Source: Deltaproteobacteria bacterium (GTDB lineage Bacteria; Desulfobacterota_B; Binatia; UBA9968). From it: a stretch of DNA of 14,358 nucleotides. This document shows positions 1 to 7,729 of the stretch, one piece after another; the first letter of the stretch is position 1, and each line of letters starts with the position of its first letter. Under the pieces are notes generated by a model that saw nothing but the letters and a program-made list of their open reading frames with translations, searched no databases and was not told the DNA's origin. The position numbers and the translations under genes are program-made. The stretch covers positions 24,895 through 39,252 of the forward strand of contig VBKY01000102.1 of assembly GCA_005879255.1 (NCBI GenBank), in the 5' to 3' direction.

Positions 1-497
1 CAACTGAGAATGGTAGTCCAACGTTAACCGGCACTCCCGCGACGCCACAGCACGGCACTTTGGATCTCGACCTAGCATCCTATGTTAGCACGCTGAGCGC
101 CGGCGCAAATTACACTCTGACCGATGACGTTACGAATGCTGATTATGGGAGCTCATCAAATTTTGTTACCGTTTACGCTGACGCGATAGGCACTCAAGCG
201 GATGGTGAACTAAAGCTCAACAATGTCACCGGGTATGGCGTCCTGCTCGTCAAGGGCGATCTCGAGCTAGCCGGAAATATTACATGGAATGGACTCATCA
301 TTGTAACCGGGAAGATTAAAACCACCGGTGGTGGGAAAAATAGTAAAAACATCCTGGGTCAAATCTTTGCGGGTAAGAACGATATCGGCGACTCGGACAT
401 CAGCGGTTCCGTTACTGTTGGTTATCACAGCTGCAACATCAAAAATGCTTTGGCGAGTCAACCGTTAAAGGTTGTCAACTGGAAACAGAGCTTCTAA
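1..497 (+). CDS. PilX-like pilus assembly protein, C-terminal part (5' end outside window)
   Basis: The reading frame is open from base 3 to the TAA at 495-497, so this is the 3' part of a longer gene that begins before the window. The visible protein of about 164 residues has no N-terminal signal or pilin motif. Its last 90 residues resemble the C-terminal part of the PilX-like protein at 2712-3884: both have a run of short hydrophobic strands (YGVLLVKGDLEL here, GAGILIIKDADLIL there), then W-x-GLIIxTG, a Lys/Ser turn, an I-x-G-x-I strand and a Trp near the C-terminus. I therefore infer a second PilX-type minor pilus component, probably the last gene of an adjacent pilus operon. The stop overlaps the stop of the convergent gene on the other strand. 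The alternative is a generic beta-strand-rich secreted protein. The family call rests only on similarity to its neighbour. Confidence 0.6.
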   Translation, partial: TENGSPTLTGTPATPQHGTLDLDLASYVSTLSAGANYTLTDDVTNADYGSSSNFVTVYADAIGTQADGELKLNNVTGYGVLLVKGDLELAGNITWNGLIIVTGKIKTTGGGKNSKNILGQIFAGKNDIGDSDISGSVTVGYHSCNIKNALASQPLKVVNWKQSF

Positions 498-817
498 CGT
501 CGAGCGTTAAAAGCGGCTTCAACCGCCGAGCTGATCTCATGAATGTCGTTAAACTCACGGGCATACTCGACAAAGAGTTTGCTGTTGTCGCCCATCTTAT
601 CCTTAAATGCCTTGATCTCTTTTAAGAGATCACGAATCTCCTCGGTAAGCATTCCGTCCACTTCCTTTGACTTCTCTTTGAGCCGGTTGAATTCCCCTAC
701 GATCGGATCGTCTGGATCCCGCTTTTTTGATTCTGTGGGTGGTTTCGCTTCCTCAGATTCCTTGTCTTTTTGCGACTTGTCAGCTTGAAATTTCTCCCCG
801 GGGTCTCTATCGGCGAG
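494..817 (-). pseudogene. Frameshifted C-terminal half of secreted hypothetical protein
   Basis: This minus-strand frame is open from the codon at 815-817 down to TAG at 494-496, about 107 codons. It has the composition of a real protein: very rich in Lys, Glu and Asp, with KKRDPDDPIVGEFNRLKEK in the middle and a helical tail ending AFNARR. It has no ATG, GTG or TTG in its first half; an in-frame TAG lies directly upstream at 818-820. The first plausible start is ATG at 650-652, which would give only 52 residues. The gene at 807-1043 ends in this overlap in another frame. The simplest reading is one secreted protein of about 180 residues in which a one-base indel between 807 and 820 separates the two halves. 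No classic slippery heptamer is visible there, so programmed frameshifting is unlikely. Its function is unknown. Confidence 0.6.
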
Positions 818-1043
818 CTAGACGGACAATTTGATCAGTTTTTTCGATTTTGGTTACGAAGGTACGTTCGATGCCGAATACTCCATCATAGGTATCGAAA
901 AACACTTGTCGGCCTTCTTGCCAATAGCGCGTGGTGATGTATTCATTGCCGTTTTTGAGTTTGATGATGTAGGCAGCATCGGCAACGCCGAGTACATTAC
1001 CGTACATGGCAAAGACTAGCCCGTATATCAGCGCTTTTCTCAT
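807..1043 (-). CDS. Small secreted hypothetical protein (N-terminal half of a frameshifted gene)
   Basis: The 78-residue product starts at ATG 1041-1043, with GGGGAG at 1052-1057 as ribosome binding site 8 bases upstream. Residues 1-24 form a signal peptide (MRKALIYGLVFAMYGNVLG, then cleavage near VADAA). The mature part has a short beta-rich stretch, AYIIKLKNGNEYITTRYW, and a second one around FFDTYDGVFGIERTFVTKI. Lys-Asn-Gly-Asn/Glu strands of this type occur in small periplasmic proteins that I recall from deltaproteobacterial genomes, but I do not recognise a named family. The reading frame ends at TAG 807-809 immediately after a coding-like stretch, and an open, charged reading frame continues in another frame down to 494. 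This is probably the export signal and first domain of a longer protein. It is transcribed divergently from the pilin operon. Confidence 0.6.
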   Translation of the reverse strand: MRKALIYGLVFAMYGNVLGVADAAYIIKLKNGNEYITTRYWQEGRQVFFDTYDGVFGIERTFVTKIEKTDQIVRLARR

Positions 1044-1072
1044 CGCAGCAGCTCCCCAATAAAACTGGCGTT

Positions 1073-1100
1073 ATTTTAACACCGAATCGGATTATCGCAA
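1073..1100 (-). promoter_or_regulatory. Possible sigma70-type promoter for the minus-strand secreted-protein gene
   Basis: On the minus strand, TTGCGA (1095-1100) is followed after 16 bases by TAAAAT (1073-1078), which matches the -10 consensus at five of six positions. It lies about 30 bases upstream of the start codon at 1043, leaving room for the GGGGAG ribosome binding site. A GATAAT hexamer overlaps this region and could serve instead. This is pattern matching only. Confidence 0.35.
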
Positions 1101-1139
1101 AAGTCTAATTTGGCGTCCGGTGGGTTGTTTTGTCGCCTC

Positions 1140-1169
1140 TTGACACTTCCGAGTCCTCGGCAGTATTGT
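1140..1169 (+). promoter_or_regulatory. Likely sigma70-type promoter of the minor pilin operon
   Basis: A perfect -35 hexamer TTGACA (1140-1145) is followed after 18 bases by TATTGT (1164-1169), which matches TATAAT at four positions. The start codon of the first pilin gene is at 1190, so the leader would be short, about 14 bases, and would carry the GGAGGGGG ribosome binding site. No sigma54-type GG/GC pair, often used for the major pilin gene, was seen here. Confidence 0.45.
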
Positions 1170-1189
1170 CCGCGAGTCTTGGAGGGGGC

Positions 1190-1636
1190 ATGAGGATTCT
1201 GCGCGGTAATGGTTTTTCGATGATCGAACTGATTGTCGTCATAGCCGTGATGGGCATCGCTGCTGCGATTGCTTTGCCGAACTGGAACAGCCTGCTGCCA
1301 AACTACGCGTTGAACAACGCGACGCGACAGGTTCAATCCGAACTCCACAGCATCAAGATGCGCGCCGCCGCGGAAAACATTGGCTTTCAGTTCGCGTATG
1401 CGCAAGGGGCGAGCGGCTACACAATTCAACGAGATTTTAAGACCCTGGTGACCAAGCCGCTGGCGGAGGGAACGATTATTATGAAGGAAGGCACGATTTC
1501 GTTTTCGCCACGCGGCACAGCGAGCGGAAATAGGGTGCGGCTTCGCAACGCCAATGGTGCATGCAGACATATCGTCGTAAGCCACACGGGCAGAGTCAGA
1601 ATATGCACGCCTAACAACTGCGAGGAGGACTGCTGA
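1190..1636 (+). CDS. GspH/FimT-family minor type IV pilin
   Basis: The product is a 148-residue prepilin. I chose ATG 1190 over the upstream in-frame start at 1130 because GGAGGGGG (1181-1188) sits just before it and it leaves a short, basic leader. The leader is MRILRGNG; prepilin peptidase would cut after Gly8 and methylate Phe9. Glu13 is the invariant +5 Glu, and a hydrophobic helix (IELIVVIAVMGIAAAIALP) follows. The body fits the GspH/FimT pattern: a conserved amphipathic helix with an N-A-T-R-Q-VQSELHSIKMRA stretch, then a beta-rich C-terminal domain. Cys residues near the end (RICTPNNCEEDC) may form a disulfide, as in other FimT proteins. FimT-type proteins are minor pilins of the inner-membrane pilus assembly machine, and some bind DNA in natural transformation. 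It is the first gene of the operon; the next starts one base after its stop. Confidence 0.85.
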   Translation: MRILRGNGFSMIELIVVIAVMGIAAAIALPNWNSLLPNYALNNATRQVQSELHSIKMRAAAENIGFQFAYAQGASGYTIQRDFKTLVTKPLAEGTIIMKEGTISFSPRGTASGNRVRLRNANGACRHIVVSHTGRVRICTPNNCEEDC

Positions 1637-1637
1637 C

Positions 1638-2051
1638 ATGGTTGCCGGTAGCCAATCTAATCTGAGACAACAGGCGGGCTTTACTTTCAATGAGCTCCTG
1701 GTCGCCATGAGCATCGTAGTCTTGGCAGTTATGGGATATTCGCTGAGCAGCGCCAATGTGATTCGGCGGCAAACCATGAGCAGTCATTCAACAGTAGCGA
1801 TCCATTTGGCCCAAGACAAGATCGAAGAGTTGCAAGCACAACGGACTCTTATCGACGGCGATCTCTGCCCCAACGGCGGCGATCATGGAATCTCGGCCAA
1901 TGACGCCACACCCGGGTTATTCGATCGTTGTTGGCGGATCGCTCCCTCGTTCCTTGGAGCTAATCTCAAGCAAATTGATGTGGTCGTTTCTTGGCAAGAT
2001 CACGAAACTCATCGAGTAACCCTCTCAACGCTGATTTTTAAAGGTGAATGA
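1638..2051 (+). CDS. pilV: PilV-like minor type IV pilin
   Basis: The 137-residue prepilin starts at ATG 1638, 8 bases after a strong ribosome binding site, GAGGAGGA (1622-1629). The leader ends at Gly14. The mature protein starts at Phe15 in GFTFNELLVAMS, with Glu19 as the +5 Glu, followed by a hydrophobic helix (VAMSIVVLAVMGYSL). The region after the helix has the layout of PilV-like pilins (HLAQDKIEELQAQ), and a short disulfide-capable loop follows (LCPNGGD, later DRCWRIAP). PilV belongs to the FimU/PilV/PilW/PilX complex that primes pilus assembly. Its position between FimT-like and PilW-like genes supports the call. Its stop codon overlaps the start of the next gene (ATGA), which implies translational coupling. 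Confidence 0.75.
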   Translation: MVAGSQSNLRQQAGFTFNELLVAMSIVVLAVMGYSLSSANVIRRQTMSSHSTVAIHLAQDKIEELQAQRTLIDGDLCPNGGDHGISANDATPGLFDRCWRIAPSFLGANLKQIDVVVSWQDHETHRVTLSTLIFKGE

Positions 2052-2701
2052 TCGTGGCTCGGTTATGCAGCAATTTCGGCGTGACATTAATAGAGCAGTT
2101 GATGTCATTACTGATCGGGTCAATGCTGATCACCGCTTTGTACGGCTATTTTCGTGCGGAGCTCTACCGTTTGCTTGTCCTTGAGACGAAAACCGCTACG
2201 CTCGAAGATGCGCGCGGCGCATTGGATATCATGATTCGCGATCTTAAGAACGCAGGTTCGTGGGGAACTGGCAGCGCACCGGTAGAGGTTGGCGGTGCGG
2301 ATGATCCCAACAACGATGCCGATACGGTTTGCAATCGCGTGTACGCAGCAAGCGCCAGCATAATTCACGTACAAATGGATCTAAATGGTAACGGCAATTG
2401 CGCCGATACCGATCCGCGGGAAAATATTCGCTACGAGTTGACCGGTCCGACCTCGACATGCGCTGGTCCCACTATAATTCGGCGCAACGGCGATTGCTTG
2501 GTAGCCAATGTCGTGCCTGCTACCGCGGGGAAACTATTCAGTTACTACGACGCAAACGGCGTGGACCTCGGCAACATGCCCCTTCCCCATGCCATCAAGC
2601 GGGTAAAGATCAGCTTTGCTATTCGAGTGAAAAATCCCGACCCGAAAGTTACTGATAATCTAGCGTCCGTTCTGACGAGCAGCGTCGAGTTTCGTAATTA
2701 G
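2048..2701 (+). CDS. pilW: PilW-like minor type IV pilin
   Basis: The 217-residue prepilin has a leader ending at Gly11 and a processing site G-VTLIEQLMSLLIGSML; Val12 replaces the usual Phe/Met at +1, and Glu16 is the +5 Glu. A hydrophobic helix (residues 12-32) is followed by the PilW pattern: a Glu-rich linker (LETKTATLEDARGALDIMIRDLKNAG) matching the Q-x-R-x-A-L-x-L-x-x-x-I-R-x-A-G region of PilW/GspJ-like pilins. A Cys-containing globular part of about 130 residues completes the protein. The ATG overlaps the pilV stop by four bases, and the next gene begins 10 bases after this stop. It is likely a minor pilin in the priming complex. GspJ of type II secretion is the main alternative, but the flanking genes favour the pilus. 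Confidence 0.75.
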   Translation: MIVARLCSNFGVTLIEQLMSLLIGSMLITALYGYFRAELYRLLVLETKTATLEDARGALDIMIRDLKNAGSWGTGSAPVEVGGADDPNNDADTVCNRVYAASASIIHVQMDLNGNGNCADTDPRENIRYELTGPTSTCAGPTIIRRNGDCLVANVVPATAGKLFSYYDANGVDLGNMPLPHAIKRVKISFAIRVKNPDPKVTDNLASVLTSSVEFRN

Positions 2702-2711
2702 CGAGGAAGTT

Positions 2712-3884
2712 ATGGGATTCGGCGGCGAGCGGCTATACAATCAGCGGGGCGTGGTTCTTATAAGTTCTCTAGCGCTTCTAACAGTCCTGGTGATTGTCGG
2801 CATCGGCACTGGTGTAATGCTGCAGAATGATTACCGAGTGTTGGCGAATCTTCGGGGCGGCACAGAAGCATTCTATGTTTCCGTGGCCGGGCTGGAATGG
2901 AGTAAGGACGAAATCGCCCAAACTGCGAGCTTTCCTCCCGCTCCGGTAAACCAGACAAAAAACTTTGCTTCTGGCGAGTTCTCCGTTTCGTTTCTTTCTC
3001 CCACTGTCATTGGGCCGCTCTCAGCGAAGCTAGTTGTTCGCTCCGTCGGGACGATCGGCAGTTCCTCCCATGTTCTCCAAGCCCAGCTGACCAAATCATA
3101 TGATCTCGCCGATGCGGCTATCGGCGTTAGGGGTAATGCTTCCCGCGTTAATTTCAGCGATAATTCTCTTTTCATTTCTGGAGTCGACCACGATCCGGGC
3201 ACGAGAAACCCCGTGCCAGGAGCACAAGCACGTCGCGCTGTATCGACTTCCGATGACACACTACGCTCATTGGTAACGCAGGCTCTGGGAGACCCCCCGC
3301 AACCAGGTATCCTCGACGACGGGAGTGCCGTCCCGCCCGTTGGGACCAGCAATTTTCTTCCAGCGACTGCCATTAGCCAATTGGCTGCAGATCTTTGCGG
3401 TTCCCCGGGTGCCTCGGTAACCTCCGTTACCAACGATGGGAGCTTAGTGTTAGAAGACCAAGCCTGGGGGACGCAAGCTTCACCACAGCTTCGCTGTATC
3501 GAAGGTCTGCCGATGTCTGGCGACGCGGTTACGCTAAATGGGACTACCAGCGGTGCCGGTATTCTCATTATTAAGGACGCGGACCTGATTTTGACGGGAT
3601 CATTTCATTGGGAAGGGCTCATCATCATCACCGGCGGGGAAGTCGGTCTCAGGGTGATCGGATCGAGCAGCAAAGAAATATTCGGCGCTATGATCGTCAA
3701 CGAAACTGCTAGCCCTGGAACCGCTACGGCAATTCTGGACATTCAGGGCAATCTTCGCCTGTTATTTAGCCGCCAAACCTTAGGCCGCGCTGCCGCCTTG
3801 ATTCCAACGTCCATTCTGGGGAACACTTATGCAGCTTTGCCGTCGGTCATTTCACAACAATATTGGCGAACTGTTACTCCCTAG
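2712..3884 (+). CDS. pilX: PilX N-terminal domain pilus assembly protein
   Basis: The 390-residue protein starts at ATG 2712 with GAGGAAG (2703-2709) as ribosome binding site. Residues 11-45 match the PilX N-terminal pattern: a Q-RG-x-V-L-I start, then a long hydrophobic helix and an AFYVSVAGLEW region where family members have an Ala/Glu-rich segment. It has no canonical prepilin +5 Glu at the family's place, as is usual in PilX-like proteins. The C-terminal 130 residues are strand-rich: GAGILIIKDADLILTG, then WEGLIIITGGEV and EIFGAMIV. This resembles the truncated protein at 1-497. At 390 residues it is much longer than Pseudomonas PilX, so the C-terminal domain is an extension. It is the last gene of the minor pilin operon and likely helps pilus priming or surface display. 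Confidence 0.75.
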   Translation: MGFGGERLYNQRGVVLISSLALLTVLVIVGIGTGVMLQNDYRVLANLRGGTEAFYVSVAGLEWSKDEIAQTASFPPAPVNQTKNFASGEFSVSFLSPTVIGPLSAKLVVRSVGTIGSSSHVLQAQLTKSYDLADAAIGVRGNASRVNFSDNSLFISGVDHDPGTRNPVPGAQARRAVSTSDDTLRSLVTQALGDPPQPGILDDGSAVPPVGTSNFLPATAISQLAADLCGSPGASVTSVTNDGSLVLEDQAWGTQASPQLRCIEGLPMSGDAVTLNGTTSGAGILIIKDADLILTGSFHWEGLIIITGGEVGLRVIGSSSKEIFGAMIVNETASPGTATAILDIQGNLRLLFSRQTLGRAAALIPTSILGNTYAALPSVISQQYWRTVTP

Positions 3885-4068
3885 CATTATTCAAAACACA
3901 CAATTTACATTGCGCCCATAAGATGCTAAATTGCGAATCTACAACGTTTTGATGGTTGCAAGTAAGGTTTTTGGCATTCCCCCAAACGATGGCAACACCC
4001 CCGTAATTGAGGAGCCTTTTTCCGTTCTATTGCGATTGAGCTTGGCAGAGGCGTGAGAGGGAGAGAGC

Positions 4069-4452
4069 ATGGACACAAAGAAAACCATTATGGTCGTTGA
4101 CGATAACCCGGACATTATCACCATCGTCAAGACCATTTTGGAAGGGCGGGGCTATAATGTCTTCAGTGCTTCCAGCGGCCCGGAACTCCTCAACATGCTG
4201 ACGACCCAAAAGCCCGATTTGATAATATTAGATATTATGATGCCTGAAATGGATGGTCTGGAAGTTTTAACCCGGTTAAAGGGTAAGACGGAGACCTCGA
4301 CGATCCCGGTTATCTTGCTTACCGCCAAGGTTCAGTACGAGGATGTTCTCGGCGGCTACAAATTGGGCGCCGACTATTACATCACGAAACCGTTTACCAG
4401 TACGCAACTCGTGAACGGCATCAATCTGCTCTTAGGTGAGGGTAAAGCCTAA
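4069..4452 (+). CDS. Stand-alone CheY-like response regulator receiver
   Basis: The 127-residue protein consists of one receiver domain and nothing else. The acidic pocket is Asp11-Asp12, the phospho-acceptor is Asp55 in LDIMMPEMDG, the conserved Thr is Thr85 (ILLTAK) and the conserved Lys is Lys107 (KPF). All expected catalytic residues are present, so phosphotransfer should work. With no output domain it would act by binding a partner protein, as CheY, Spo0F or PilG/PilH do. It is preceded by a purine-rich ribosome binding site around 4053-4066 and stands alone, with 184 bases of non-coding sequence before it and about 100 after it. The nearby pilin operon raises the possibility of a role in pilus motility, but this is only proximity. 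No cognate kinase is visible. Confidence 0.85.
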   Translation: MDTKKTIMVVDDNPDIITIVKTILEGRGYNVFSASSGPELLNMLTTQKPDLIILDIMMPEMDGLEVLTRLKGKTETSTIPVILLTAKVQYEDVLGGYKLGADYYITKPFTSTQLVNGINLLLGEGKA

Positions 4453-4555
4453 GCGGAGCTGAATGCCTGGGCGGATTACCTCCTTCGCAGTACTTTAGCT
4501 TGGCCCCGACTTCGTTGTTTGCATCTTCCGGTCGTTTTCTTCATTCTCGTTATTG

Positions 4556-5191
4556 ATGGTTCAGTTCATTACGTTCGAAGGAGGCGACGGGACCGGCAAG
4601 TCCACTCAAATACGCGCCCTTGAGAATTATCTCGTCGGGCGTGCTCACACCTGCGTAGTGACCCGCGAGCCCGGTGGCACAGCTCTTGGAAATCTTATCC
4701 GCAAGATGTTACTGGACGTTGGCAGCCATGAGATCGCCTCGTCGGCGGAACTCTTCTTATACTTGGCCGACAGGGCGCAGCACGTAAGCAAAGTCATCTT
4801 GCCGGCAATCAAAGCCGGCAAGATGGTGCTATGCGACCGTTTCACGGACTCGACGGTGGCGTATCAGGGATACGGCCGTGGCATTGATCTGTCGCTTTTA
4901 CGGCAGCTGAACGATATTGCCGATCGTGGGGTTCGCCCGGATCTGACGTTTTTACTCGACTGTCCAGCGCACATTGGATTAGCGCGAACCGCCCGCCGTC
5001 AGAGCGCAATGGGCCAGCGTCAAGAGGACCGGTTTGAGCGAGAGAAGATCGAATTTCATGACAAAGTGCGCGCCGGGTTTCTCGAAATAGCACGGGCGGA
5101 ACCCAAGCGCTTTCGCCTCGTCGATGCGACGCGATCCATCGAAGAAGTAACGCTTGAGATCAAGAAAATCATCGATCAGGAAATGCTCTAA
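4556..5191 (+). CDS. tmk: Thymidylate kinase (dTMP kinase)
   Basis: The 211-residue enzyme phosphorylates dTMP to dTDP with ATP. Its length matches the family. I chose ATG 4556 over TTG 4553; no clear ribosome binding site precedes either. Motifs in order are the P-loop EGGDGTGKST (residues 8-17), REPGG (37-41) at the dTMP site, the AELFLYLADRAQH region (64-76), the DRFTDSTVAYQGYGRG loop (from 94) and the basic lid around RRQSAMGQRQEDRFERE. The final helix precedes a TAA that overlaps the start of holB (TAATG). The order tmk-holB is common and suggests coordinated supply of dTTP and replication factors. Confidence 0.95.
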   Translation: MVQFITFEGGDGTGKSTQIRALENYLVGRAHTCVVTREPGGTALGNLIRKMLLDVGSHEIASSAELFLYLADRAQHVSKVILPAIKAGKMVLCDRFTDSTVAYQGYGRGIDLSLLRQLNDIADRGVRPDLTFLLDCPAHIGLARTARRQSAMGQRQEDRFEREKIEFHDKVRAGFLEIARAEPKRFRLVDATRSIEEVTLEIKKIIDQEML

Positions 5192-6177
5192 TGGGTTTCG
5201 CCGATATTGTCGGGCACCAAAGACAACTGGGGACCTTACGTTCGGCCATGACCAACGGAAGGCTGCACCACGCATACCTTTTCCTCGGGCCTGAAGGGGT
5301 AGGAAAACGGATGGTCGCGATGGCCCTGGCCAAAGCGATCCATTGTGGCGAGTCGGACCAAGATTACTGTGGCCGATGCGTCAATTGCGCGCGTATAACG
5401 GACGGCAACCACCCGGACGTCAGAGTAATTGAACCGCTGGCGGACAAAAAGGAGATCAGCATCCAACAAATCCGCGAGCTCCAGCGCGAGTTGAATTATC
5501 GCTCCTTTAGCGGCAAGCGGAAGACCGCCATCATCGATCCTGCCATCCTGATGAATACGTCCGCGCAAAATGCATTGTTGAAAACGCTCGAGGAACCCCC
5601 CGTGGATTCGCTAATTTTCTTAATCGCTCCTAACGGGGGCGGACTGTTGCCGACTCTTCGCTCGCGCTGCCTGCGACTTTCCTTTGCGCCTCTTCCGAGC
5701 GCGCAAGTCGGGATTTTTTTACAGTCAAAATATGGGATGAAGGCCGAGGAAGCCAGGTTTGTCGCGGCCATGAGCATGGGCAGTATTGGCACGGCGGACA
5801 GCCTGGACAAGGCTGAGTTAATAGAGAAAAGACGGATTTGGTCGGACATGCTGGATTCTTTGAAAGCGGAAGATTACCACGGAGCGATGATCGCCGCGGA
5901 AGCGCTCGCGGGAAGCCGCGACGAGGCGCTTAAGTTTCTCAAGTGGGCGGAAACCTGGTTTCGGGACCTGTTAATATACAGCGTGACACAAAAATCGGAT
6001 GGGTTGGTAAACCTCGATATGCTTGGGTCCATCGCACAGCAATCGGCTGAAAGCAGCGTCGGCCATACGCTTTCGGCACTTTCACAGACCGCCGGTGCTG
6101 CTGCGTCCATCCAGCGTAACTTGAACCGCCGCATGGTGCTGGAGAAGTTCTTGTTTGGCGCGGTGAGGGGGCGTTGA
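5191..6177 (+). CDS. holB: DNA polymerase III subunit delta' (clamp-loader component)
   Basis: The 328-residue protein starts at ATG 5191, sharing one base with the tmk stop. Residues 1-170 form an AAA+ domain: it opens with IVGHQ and L-H-HAYLFLGPEGVGKR (residues 25-40). The P-loop has Lys39-Arg40 where an active ATPase has Lys-Thr/Ser, as is usual for delta'. A zinc module follows with Cys52, Cys60, Cys63 and Cys66. Later come the AIIDPA stretch, the SAQNALLKTLEEPP motif and the LLPTLRSRC sensor region. The last 150 residues are helical. In the clamp loader, delta' helps open and load the beta clamp with tau/gamma and delta. The stop overlaps the metG start by one base. Confidence 0.9.
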   Translation: MGFADIVGHQRQLGTLRSAMTNGRLHHAYLFLGPEGVGKRMVAMALAKAIHCGESDQDYCGRCVNCARITDGNHPDVRVIEPLADKKEISIQQIRELQRELNYRSFSGKRKTAIIDPAILMNTSAQNALLKTLEEPPVDSLIFLIAPNGGGLLPTLRSRCLRLSFAPLPSAQVGIFLQSKYGMKAEEARFVAAMSMGSIGTADSLDKAELIEKRRIWSDMLDSLKAEDYHGAMIAAEALAGSRDEALKFLKWAETWFRDLLIYSVTQKSDGLVNLDMLGSIAQQSAESSVGHTLSALSQTAGAAASIQRNLNRRMVLEKFLFGAVRGR

Positions 6178-7715
6178 TGAAGCCAATTTACATTACAACG
6201 CCGCTGTTCTACGTCAATGCCGAGCCACATCTCGGTAGCACGTATACGATGGTGATCACGGATACCCTCGCGAGGTACTACCGCGCGCAAGGGTATGAGA
6301 CGTTTTACCTCACGGGCACTGACGAACATGGGGACAAGATCGCGCAAGTCGCAGCAGAGGCGAATGTGCCACCGAAAGAGTTTACCGATCGTGTAAGCGC
6401 TGTCTTTCGCAGCATCTGGGATGACTGCGGGATCACCTATGACTACTTTATCCGGACCACTGACGCCGATCATGTTCATTTCGTTCAAGAAATCCTCTCT
6501 CGGGTGAATGAATCGGGCGATATCTATTTCGGCAAATACGGCGGTCTGTATTGTTTTGGCTGCGAGCGATTTTACACTGAGAAGGAATTGCGCGACGGCA
6601 AATGCCCGGACCATTTAGTGAAACCGACCCTGATCGAGGAAGAAAACTATTTCTTTCGGATGGGCAAGTACCAGGACCGCCTCCGAGAACATATCGAAAC
6701 TCATCCAGATTTCATTCGACCGGAAGGCTTTCGAAACGAAGTGCTCGGGATGTTGCGCGAACCGATCGGCGATCTCTGCATCTCTCGGCCGAAGAGCCGG
6801 CTTACTTGGGGCATAGAGATTCCCTTCGACGATCGCTATGTCACCTACGTGTGGTTCGATGCATTGATCAACTATGCCAGCGCGCTAAAGCACAGAGGCG
6901 AGGAATTCTTTCGGAAGTTTTGGCCCGAGGCGCAGCATTTCATCGGAAAGGACATTGTCAAGCCGCATGGCGTGTTCTGGCCAACCATGCTCATGGCGGC
7001 GGGCTTGCCGCTATACAAGCACCTCAATGTTCATGGCTTCTGGACGGTCGAAGGTCGGAAGATGTCGAAGAGCCTCGGCAACACGGTTGCGCCGCTCGAA
7101 ATCAGAGCCAGGATCGGCATGGATGCGTTCCGTTACTTTTTGCTGCGCGAAAGTGTTTTTGGCCAAGACCCCGACTTCCGTGAGGAAGCTCTTATCACGC
7201 GGTACAACACCGATCTTGCCAACAACCTTGGCAACCTGGTCAGCCGCGTGCTGGCGATGCAGCAAAAATACTTTTCCGGGGTGGTGCAGCCGCTAGGCGC
7301 CGAATGGCCAGCCGAAGACCGTGAGTTGCGGGATAAATTTGCGCAAGCAGAAAACGACCTCAAGGACTTTCTGGCGGAGCTGCAGTTTCACCGCGCTCTT
7401 GAAGCCATCTGGTCAGCTCTCGATCACGCCAACCGTTATATCGTTCAGACGGCGCCGTTTACGATGATCAAAGATCCCGCCAGGAAAGCTCGAGTCGGAG
7501 AGGTGCTGTACCACTTGCTTGAAGTGGTAAGAACTCTTTCGCGTCTGCTTGTGCCGTTTCTACCGGACACGGCAAGAGAGTTGCGCGAGTTGCTCGCTCT
7601 TCCCGATGGGAAAGAAACTCTGAACGCGCCTTGGGGACAAGGTTTTCAAGCGGGACACAAAATCAACGCACCGAAAGTCCTATTTCCGCGCATCGAAACA
7701 GAAGCCAAGAAGTAG
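6177..7715 (+). CDS. metG: Methionyl-tRNA synthetase
   Basis: The 512-residue enzyme charges initiator and elongator tRNA-Met. I chose ATG 6177 (sharing one base with the holB TGA) over TTG 6174. The class I HIGH motif is represented by PHLG (residues 17-20) and KMSKS is at residues 295-299. The single zinc knuckle uses Cys126, Cys129, Cys143 and His146. A catalytic YVWFDALINY block follows and an anticodon-binding helical domain fills roughly residues 350-500. The C-terminal tRNA-binding domain found in longer homologues is absent, so this is the short form. It belongs to the tmk-holB-metG-tatD string, and tatD starts 14 bases downstream. Confidence 0.95.
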   Translation: MKPIYITTPLFYVNAEPHLGSTYTMVITDTLARYYRAQGYETFYLTGTDEHGDKIAQVAAEANVPPKEFTDRVSAVFRSIWDDCGITYDYFIRTTDADHVHFVQEILSRVNESGDIYFGKYGGLYCFGCERFYTEKELRDGKCPDHLVKPTLIEEENYFFRMGKYQDRLREHIETHPDFIRPEGFRNEVLGMLREPIGDLCISRPKSRLTWGIEIPFDDRYVTYVWFDALINYASALKHRGEEFFRKFWPEAQHFIGKDIVKPHGVFWPTMLMAAGLPLYKHLNVHGFWTVEGRKMSKSLGNTVAPLEIRARIGMDAFRYFLLRESVFGQDPDFREEALITRYNTDLANNLGNLVSRVLAMQQKYFSGVVQPLGAEWPAEDRELRDKFAQAENDLKDFLAELQFHRALEAIWSALDHANRYIVQTAPFTMIKDPARKARVGEVLYHLLEVVRTLSRLLVPFLPDTARELRELLALPDGKETLNAPWGQGFQAGHKINAPKVLFPRIETEAKK

Positions 7716-7729
7716 TTTTCTCTCCGAGT

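Noticed and set aside
543..788. Plus-strand 81-residue Ser-rich reading frame
   Set aside because: Low-complexity shadow opposite the charged minus-strand coding frame at 494-817, which has a better protein composition.
1090..1130. Sigma54-type promoter before the pilin operon
   Set aside because: A TGGC-like element occurs but the matching GC element at the right spacing is missing.
1076..1777. Minus-strand 233-residue reading frame
   Set aside because: It runs opposite the FimT-like and PilV-like genes, which have full prepilin motifs and ribosome binding sites.
2873..3568. Minus-strand 231-residue reading frame
   Set aside because: Shadow of the PilX-like gene; no recognisable motif and Ser/Pro/Arg-rich composition.
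3885..4068. Terminator or small gene between pilX and the response regulator
   Set aside because: Only a distant six-base repeat (TAGCAT/ATGCTA) and T-rich patches were found, without a proper stem and U-run or an open frame with a start signal.
5874..6614. Minus-strand 246-residue reading frame
   Set aside because: Antisense across the holB-metG junction, both of which carry clear family motifs.
6602..7183. Plus-strand 193-residue reading frame
   Set aside because: An Arg-rich alternate frame inside metG; the metG frame has the catalytic motifs.
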